Assembly (NCBI RefSeq): GCF_018320785.1
Contig: NC_054873.1
Location: forward strand, 25,510,196 to 25,574,195
DNA: 64,000 bases
Origin: Cheilinus undulatus
Taxonomy: Eukaryota > Chordata > Actinopteri > Labriformes > Labridae
Direction of reading: 5' to 3'
Made by a program: the position numbers and the translations under genes. The first letter of the stretch is position 1. Every line of letters starts with the position of its first letter. Shown piece by piece: positions 59,501 to 64,000 of this stretch. A model generated the notes under the pieces. It ran no database searches. It worked only from the letters and a program-made list of their open reading frames with translations, and had not been told where the DNA came from.

Positions 59501-62500
59501 TTGAAATATGAAGCCAATGTGAATGGAAGGATACCAACAGTTAAAATTTAAATTTAGCTGCATAACCAAATTATTAGCTCCATTAGCTGCATAAGCTGTG
59601 TGGGTAACAAGCTACATAGCTAAAGCTCCATTATGAAGCAGCTTCTTCAGCTGGGAAACTACGTTATCTACATAGCTACATTTGCTAAAGCTTATGTTGC
59701 TAAAGCGCACATTACTAAAGCTCACATTGCTAAAGCTCACATTGCTAAAGCTAATTTAGCTATAGATGACAGAGCTACGTAGCTAATGTAGCTAAAGCTA
59801 AGCTCACAAAGCTGCTAGATAAGCTATGTAGATACATTATCTGTGTAGCTACATTAGCTTTAGCTATTTGCGAAAGCTCACATTGCTAAAAGTAACTTTT
59901 TTAGCTTATATAGTAACATTAATTGTGTAGCTAGCATAGCCATGTTGGCGAAAGCTAAAGTGAGCCACGTTTGTGTAACTACTTCTAAAACAGGATACAT
60001 AATTCCAGCATTTGCAGGTTTGGCCTCTTATCTTTTTCTTAGATTTATTCATGAATTGTTTCTTAGTCTGTAAAGTTTGCAATTTGTTTTTTTTTTGTTT
60101 GTTTATGAATAAAGCTGAATAAAAGCAAAAAAATCTAAGACTAGAAATACGCTGAACTGGCAAATTTGGCATTTCCTCCCTGAGATATAAGGTGTCTAAG
60201 ATGAAGGGTTTGTGAGAGTGGCCATTAGAGATGACCAGTCTGCAGCCAGATTCTCATAAGTCCTGGTGGTTACAGAAACACCTATATTAAAATACTAATT
60301 TTTACATTTTAAATAAACAGGTCTACAGCCTGGTTAAAAATGGCATCAGTATTTTATATCTCTATTTGCTCAAACTAAGTTCGGGACAACACAACATGTT
60401 GACAGCCACCGCTGTGCTGAGAAAAACCCTTCAGGACCAATGGGTGACACTGCTCAGTCTACTTCCATGTTTCATACAGTTGTATGTATATCTAGTGTCG
60501 ATCTTTTTTCACATAGTTGTGTAAAGCTGTCTGAAGAATCCTCCTTACAGTTGCTGTGAGTGAACCATCACAATCTCAGGGAAACATTAATGGTGCCATG
60601 TGGAGATTTTGCCAGTGGGCACCTTTTTATATTGTGCTTTACGATGCATATGCATCTTGAATGCAAACAATATATTGTAGGTAGCAGTAATGGTTAACCA
60701 AACATTTTTGAAAATGCAAGCTCGATGTATAGGTTTATCCAAAAACTCAGCAGTACATCTCTTTAAGTGTAGAGGTAATACAGTAGTCAGACTGTTACTG
60801 CATGCTTCTTTTGTATTATATAGCTTCAATTCTCCCTTACTCATCTCTATTCCCTTCCCTTGTCAGTCCTCTCTTGTAGATTTTTCCATAGGCCTGAATG
60901 TAGTTTGTTTTTGCATAGTATCTGTGAAGTGCTGTCTGTCTTTGCATAGTTAAAGTGGAGTGCTGCTGTTGTGCTGTGCTTGTTTGTTAGACTGTCTCTT
61001 TTCTTTTTCTCTCTTTTCTGTACTAACGGTGTGTTCTGGCCCAGCCTTGGGTAACACGCGCTCATACAAACTGCTAGACTGGAATAGTGTCACTGCAGGT
61101 ATTTCCCCCCTTTTTCTGCTCTCACCCAAAGGAGTGGTGGCAGCTCAGTGAAGCACCCAATATTGATACACTGACATGTAACATCAAACATCAGATGACC
61201 TAAACATCCTGAATATTTTCAGCACTAAGTGGGTATTATATCTCTGAAAATTCACAAGTTCAGTGAGCTGCCATCCTCCCCTCTCTAATCTGTGTGAGTG
61301 TGTGCTGAGCTGAGTTGAGCATGCGCTGCGTCCCCACCCCACCCCATCCAGCCTGGCCTGGCTCCCCTTCCCCCCACCCAGCTCATTTTGCTGCACTGAA
61401 GAGCTGCAGCCCTTCCCTAATGTTGTCCCTGCGCTGTTCTAACGCTTCCTCAATCGCATCGAGGTCAAACCTGTCTAGACCACAGGAGGTTTAGGAGGTT
61501 TACTCTGTGACAAAGAGCCACTGATCAGGCATGTGCAACCCTGACTCACTGGGCCGTATTCATACTGAGAGAGAGAGAGGGAAGAAGGGTTGATGGATGT
61601 GTGGAAAGCAGCTCCAGTGGATGGGTGGCAGTTGAGGAAAATTCAGAAAATAGATTCGGGATGAATGATGGGGATGGAAGGAAAAGTGAGCTTAGGGAAA
61701 GAGGGAAGTATGATTGCACTCGGTTTTCTTCAACTATAAGAGTAGATTTGATGGACTCTAGTGAATGAATATGGCCCTTGTCTGCCCATGAGCACATGGT
61801 CATGAGCGTGCACGTTGGTGAGCCTGTGCCTGTGTGACATGCTGCTTCTGGTTTAAAGGAACCCACTCTTTGTGGGCCCTGATGCCTGACCATTAATCAT
61901 CATTTTTCATCCACCAAGTTGATTTCCTGTTGAGTTCCCCTCATTCGTTTCTCTACCTTTTTTTACCTTAGCATTTGAGTTTGTTTTGGAGCTTTGTTGG
62001 CATGTGGCCCTCTCAGGGAGTCATGGGGTGCACCTCAATACTCAAACATAGCTACTCTATTGTGATTAAGAACTACCTAACTGGTAGGCCTAGAACTGGA
62101 AATGACCAGGTTCTCATGAACAGTGCTAAAAACCAGAAATGTTATTGTTATTGTTATTGGAGCAGTCTTCATGGGACTACTGAAACACAACCACAGTTTG
62201 GCCTCATTGTGGCAAAATTTAAATCCTTTCAAATTCAAAACCTTTGTCCACAAGGAAGTAAATATTTCCACTCTTCAAGTAATGCTTTTTAATAGAAAGT
62301 TCCTTTTGTAGTAGCTGGCCAGATTTTCTTTTTATAGTCTGACCCATCAAAGTAAAATATTTACTGAAAAGTCTTTGGTTATGTAACTCACCTGTGTCCT
62401 TTCTGTTGGTACAGCTAACTGAAAGGAGATATAGAGAGCAGAGATACACTATGGTTTCTTTTTATAATGTGCACCTTACCATTGACTTTTCCTTCATCAT

Positions 62501-63384
62501 CACCCTCAAACACTCATTTTCTCCTTGTTTCACAAACTGAAAGTTGTTTTTTGCTTGCTTGAAACCACCATTTAACTCATAAACCATTGAAAACATAACA
62601 ACTGTAATATTTGTTTTTTCTATTAAAAAAGAAGTGAGATTAGTAGATACTGTTATTAAAACAGAATCATAAGATTTGTTGTTTAGGTGTTTTAGTTACT
62701 TTTCAGTCAAGTTTTGTAGATAATTTAGCCAAACCAATTGTTTGAGAAAGCTGTCTGATTGTAGGTTTTTGTGTTTTGCAGATGAGCCAGAGACTCGTGA
62801 CGCCTGGTGGGAGGAGATCCGCCAGGAGATCAAATCGCACGCCAAAGCTCTTGGTTGCCATGCTGTTATTGGGTACAGCGAGAGCACTAGCATCTGGTGT
62901 GTTGAAGAACATACATACATAGAAAAATACCACATTTTTTTCACTTTTTTGTTCGATTAACCACTTTGATATAAGACCAGTTTCCATTTGTGTTTGTCAC
63001 ATGTGACTTCATCTCCTTTTCATCTTCTTCTTTGTTATTCATGACTTTCCTGCCACACAGTGAGGAGGTGTGTATCCTGTCAGCATCAGGCACAGCGGCC
63101 ATCCTAAACCCTCGGTACATGCGTGAAGGCTGCTTGGACATTGGAATCGTAGACCACAGGTTGCTAAAGCTCAAAGACTGAGCACACAGTTTATAAATCC
63201 TTATATTATTACAGTGTATATCGGCACAGGCTGTATAGCGGCTGATACCAGATGGCGTGTGCTGTTTGCCAGGTTTGAGGAGTCGTCTCCCCCTAGCTGT
63301 GGCTTCTGTCACATCCCATATGATGAGCTCAACATGCCCTTTCCTGCCCAGCTCACCTACTGTTACCACTGTCGACGGCAAAAG
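47552..63384 (+). CDS. c2cd5: C2 domain-containing protein 5 (CDP138), 5' part of gene
   Basis: In mammals this is a C2-domain phosphoprotein and AKT2 substrate that promotes insulin-stimulated GLUT4 vesicle fusion with the plasma membrane. Constitutive exons: 47552-47641 (exon starts 47533), 47740-47826, 47947-48118, 48204-48299, 48437-48592, 48719-48956, then 50770-50885 or 51574-51734, 54339-54427, 58205-58313, 62782-62896, 63061-63159, 63273-63384. Cassettes are 53658-53888 and 61045-61098, with a weaker candidate at 54870-54905. With exon 51574-51734 and the first two cassettes, the window encodes 603 codons with all phases consistent. Residues 1-110 are the C2 domain with all five expected calcium-binding aspartates (D19, D26, D76, D78, D84). 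RQRLIS places Ser197 in an RxRxxS AKT motif, the same number as the mammalian site as I recall it. The GYLQCFDLEGESG and GYSESTSICEE regions resemble YbjQ-type folds. The last exon has two CxxC pairs (CGFC, CYHC) of zinc-ribbon type. The remaining C-terminal part lies beyond the window. Confidence 0.95.
48957..50769 (+). other. c2cd5 intron, no element identified
   Basis: Intron sequence between the exon ending 48956 and the first alternative exon. It contains short CA and TG tracts (about 49222-49262) and short ORFs, none with family resemblance. Confidence 0.5.
50770..50885 (+). CDS. c2cd5: c2cd5 alternative exon A
   Basis: The acceptor GGCCCAG (50763-50769) and donor GTACGC (50886-) bound 116 nt. 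Entered after GA from 48956 it reads ESPLAHGCRSTHNS..., then SQNFSVSVPTLIFT, with no stop, and exits in phase 1. It has the same entry and exit phases as exon 51574-51734, so only one of the two can be used in a productive transcript. The exon is Ser/Thr/Pro-rich, like the surrounding linker. Confidence 0.75.
51574..51734 (+). CDS. c2cd5: c2cd5 alternative exon B (matches the mammalian main form)
   Basis: A 161-nt exon runs from the acceptor CCTGGCAG to the donor GTAAGA. After GA from 48956 it reads EPVFGDDLLSSSGPP... and ends SRQSSSSDTDLSLTPKT, which I recognise from the mammalian main isoform. If exon A preceded it, the frame would shift and hit TGA near the end of this exon. Confidence 0.88.
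51735..53657 (+). other. c2cd5 intron containing a short inverted-repeat element
   Basis: Apart from the TIR element at 52524-53229 the intron shows T-rich and pyrimidine-rich stretches (51830-51900, 53510-53650) but no exon. Confidence 0.5.
52524..53229. mobile_element. 706-bp short inverted-repeat element (MITE)
   Basis: The left end TTTAAAGGTACAGTGCA and the right end, read in reverse, TTTAAAGGTACAGTGTG share 15 exact terminal bases. There is no coding capacity. The left end resembles a family common in fish introns (AGGTGCAGTGTGTA...), which is recalled knowledge. A related loose end occurs at about 55907-55935. Confidence 0.72.
53658..53888 (+). CDS. c2cd5: c2cd5 cassette exon C (77 codons)
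   Basis: 231 nt between the acceptor CGGATAG and donor GTATAG, divisible by three, entering and leaving in phase 1. It reads EVPHPVRLRPGIFLYPSS... and ends with LLRKSVSFTEDLLLAAS. The open frame, splice sites and phase fit make it a believable exon. It is absent from the mammalian form I remember, so it is probably optional. Confidence 0.72.
54870..54905 (+). CDS. c2cd5: c2cd5 candidate 12-codon cassette exon
   Basis: 36 nt between a pyrimidine-rich acceptor (CACTTATGCCACTCAG) and a donor GTACGT, inserted at a phase-0 junction (between exons ending 54427 and starting 58205). It would add GASSSGLLLNAG. Support is only splice-site quality, open frame and length divisible by three. Confidence 0.4.
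56316..57003 (-). mobile_element. LINE 3' fragment (RTE/Rex-like), minus strand
   Basis: Minus-strand translation gives KTVDCSLRVVSEYLPQVKEL, then FFTSEHKREREVDGWIG, then ALCQTAVVNREL, the end of a reverse transcriptase very common in fish genomes. Later pieces are in shifted frames. The fragment ends with CCATTTTCTTCCACTTATCT (plus-strand reading near 56318), the usual 3' terminus of this family. It is 5'-truncated and inactive. The clade name is my best guess from the motif. Confidence 0.78.
58314..61044 (+). other. c2cd5 intron with GCTAA minisatellite
   Basis: The GCTAA repeat at 59560-59960 is the only recognisable structure. Other short ORFs are not supported. Confidence 0.55.
59560..59960. 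repeat. GCTAA minisatellite, copy 2
   Basis: About 400 bp of GCTAAAGC, CATTGCTAAAGCTCA and TAGCTACATTAGC units, many of them complementary to one another. It shares the CATAGCTAAAGCT core and the TTATGAAGCAGCTT block with copy 1 at 20240-20480. Confidence 0.8.
61045..61098 (+). CDS. c2cd5: c2cd5 cassette exon F (18 codons)
   Basis: 54 nt between the acceptor TCTGGCCCAG and donor GTATTT, entering and leaving in phase 1. With flanking bases it reads ALGNTRSYKLLDWNSVTA and then resumes D-E-P-E-T. The mammalian main form as I recall it joins HNP directly to DEPETRD, so this exon would be optional. Confidence 0.72.
61099..62781 (+). other. c2cd5 intron, no element identified
   Basis: It includes a C-rich patch (61333-61380) and TTATTG repeats (about 62140-62158). 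Nothing else is recognised. Confidence 0.5.
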
Positions 63385-63392
63385 GTCTGTAA

Positions 63393-64000
63393 TACAGTTG
63401 CTAGAAAAAGTATGTGAACCCTTTGAGATTTCTTGGATTTCTGCATCAATTGGTCATCAAATGTGCTCCGATCTTCATCTAACTCACAACAATAGACAAA
63501 CACACTCTGCTTAAACTAATACTGCACAAAAAATGATATGTTTTCATGTTTTTATTGAACAAAACATGTAAACATTCACAGTGCAGGGTGGAAAAAGTAT
63601 GTGAACCCCTAGGCTAACGACTTTTCCAAGAGCTAATGGTTGACCCTCCTTTGGCAGCAATAATCTCAACCAAACATTTCCTGTAGTTGCAGATCAGACC
63701 TGCACAATGGTCAGGAGGAATTTTGGACCATTCCTCTTTACAAAACTGTTTCAGTTCAGCAATATTATTCCGATGTCTGGTGTGAATCGCTCTCTTGAGG
63801 TCATGCCACAGCATCTCAATTGAGTTGAGGTCAGGACTCTGACTGGGCCACTTCAGAAGGCGTATTTTCTTCTGTTGAAGCCATTCTATTGTTGATTTAC
63901 TTCTATGCTTTGGGTCGTTGTCCTGTTGCATCACCCATCCTCTGTTGAGCTTCAGTTGGCGGACAGATGGTCTTAAGTTTTCCTGCAAAATGTCTTGATA
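63393..64000 (-). mobile_element. Tc1/mariner-like element D, running off the window
   Basis: It starts at a TA (63393-63394) with CAGTTGCTAGAAAAAGTATG. A second, internal direct copy of GGAAAAAGTATGTGAACCC lies at about 63591-63609. That is the IR/DR end architecture of Sleeping Beauty-type Tc1 elements. It is a different subfamily from relics A-C. The far end is outside the window. Confidence 0.88.
63614..64000 (-). CDS. Tc1-like transposase, C-terminal part, partial
   Basis: The open minus-strand frame runs off the window end, with no stop over its last 125 or so codons before a TAA-type end near 63614. It carries QQDNDPKH and SPDLNSIEMLWHDLK: the second catalytic Asp and the Glu lie 34 residues apart (DD34E). 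It reads cleanly, unlike relics A-C, so this insertion is younger. Whether it is active depends on the N-terminal half outside the window. Confidence 0.87.
   Translation of the reverse strand, partial: YQDILQENLRPSVRQLKLNRGWVMQQDNDPKHRSKSTIEWLQQKKIRLLKWPSQSPDLNSIEMLWHDLKRAIHTRHRNNIAELKQFCKEEWSKIPPDHCAGLICNYRKCLVEIIAAKGGSTISSWKSR

Noticed and set aside
62941-63381. 146-codon minus-strand ORF
   Set aside because: Antisense shadow of two c2cd5 exons.

Overview
This is vertebrate nuclear DNA, almost certainly from a ray-finned (teleost) fish. The evidence is small GT-AG introns, exons that assemble in phase into recognisable vertebrate proteins, AT-rich introns, and fish-type repeats: several Tc1/mariner relatives, L1/Tx1-like, Rex/RTE-like and Rex1/CR1-like LINE fragments, short inverted-repeat elements, and GCTAA and TTTTGCCAC minisatellites. 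There is no bacterial or viral character, no operon and no CRISPR array.

Layout. (1) 1-2.1 kb, + strand: the last two coding exons and 3'UTR of an FKBP51/52-type immunophilin, most likely fkbp4. (2) 2.1-7.6 kb: intergenic, holding a degenerate hAT-like element with a 1.2 kb fold-back repeat inside it. (3) 7.6-34.9 kb, + strand: a complete b4galnt3-type gene. Twenty coding exons assemble to 1,089 codons without a frame break (N-terminal membrane anchor, PA14 region, charged linker, C-terminal GalNAc-transferase domain). Its introns carry two Tc1 relics, a TTTTGCCAC minisatellite element, a GCTAA repeat and a LINE fragment. (4) 35-38.4 kb: a second copy of the minisatellite element, split by an L1/Tx1-like LINE bounded by a 12-bp target-site duplication. 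(5) 39.1-41.6 kb, - strand: a complete troponin I gene, eight coding exons including one of 4 nt, 195 aa. (6) 41.6-46.4 kb: intergenic, with a third Tc1 relic. (7) 46.4 kb to the window end, + strand: the 5' two-thirds of c2cd5 (CDP138), about 603 codons, with an apparent pair of mutually exclusive exons and three cassette exons. A fourth Tc1-like element, with a readable transposase end, begins 8 nt after the last visible c2cd5 splice donor and runs off the window.

The four genes do not form one pathway: HSP90 co-chaperone, Golgi LacdiNAc synthesis, thin-filament regulation, and insulin-responsive vesicle fusion. FKBP4, B4GALNT3 and C2CD5 all lie on human 12p, so the block looks like conserved 12p-type linkage. 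A troponin I without a troponin T neighbour inside that block is the most interesting genic observation. I did not find an unknown multi-gene system. The other main points are the c2cd5 alternative-exon arrangement, the nested repeats with a target-site duplication, and the transposon beside a splice site.
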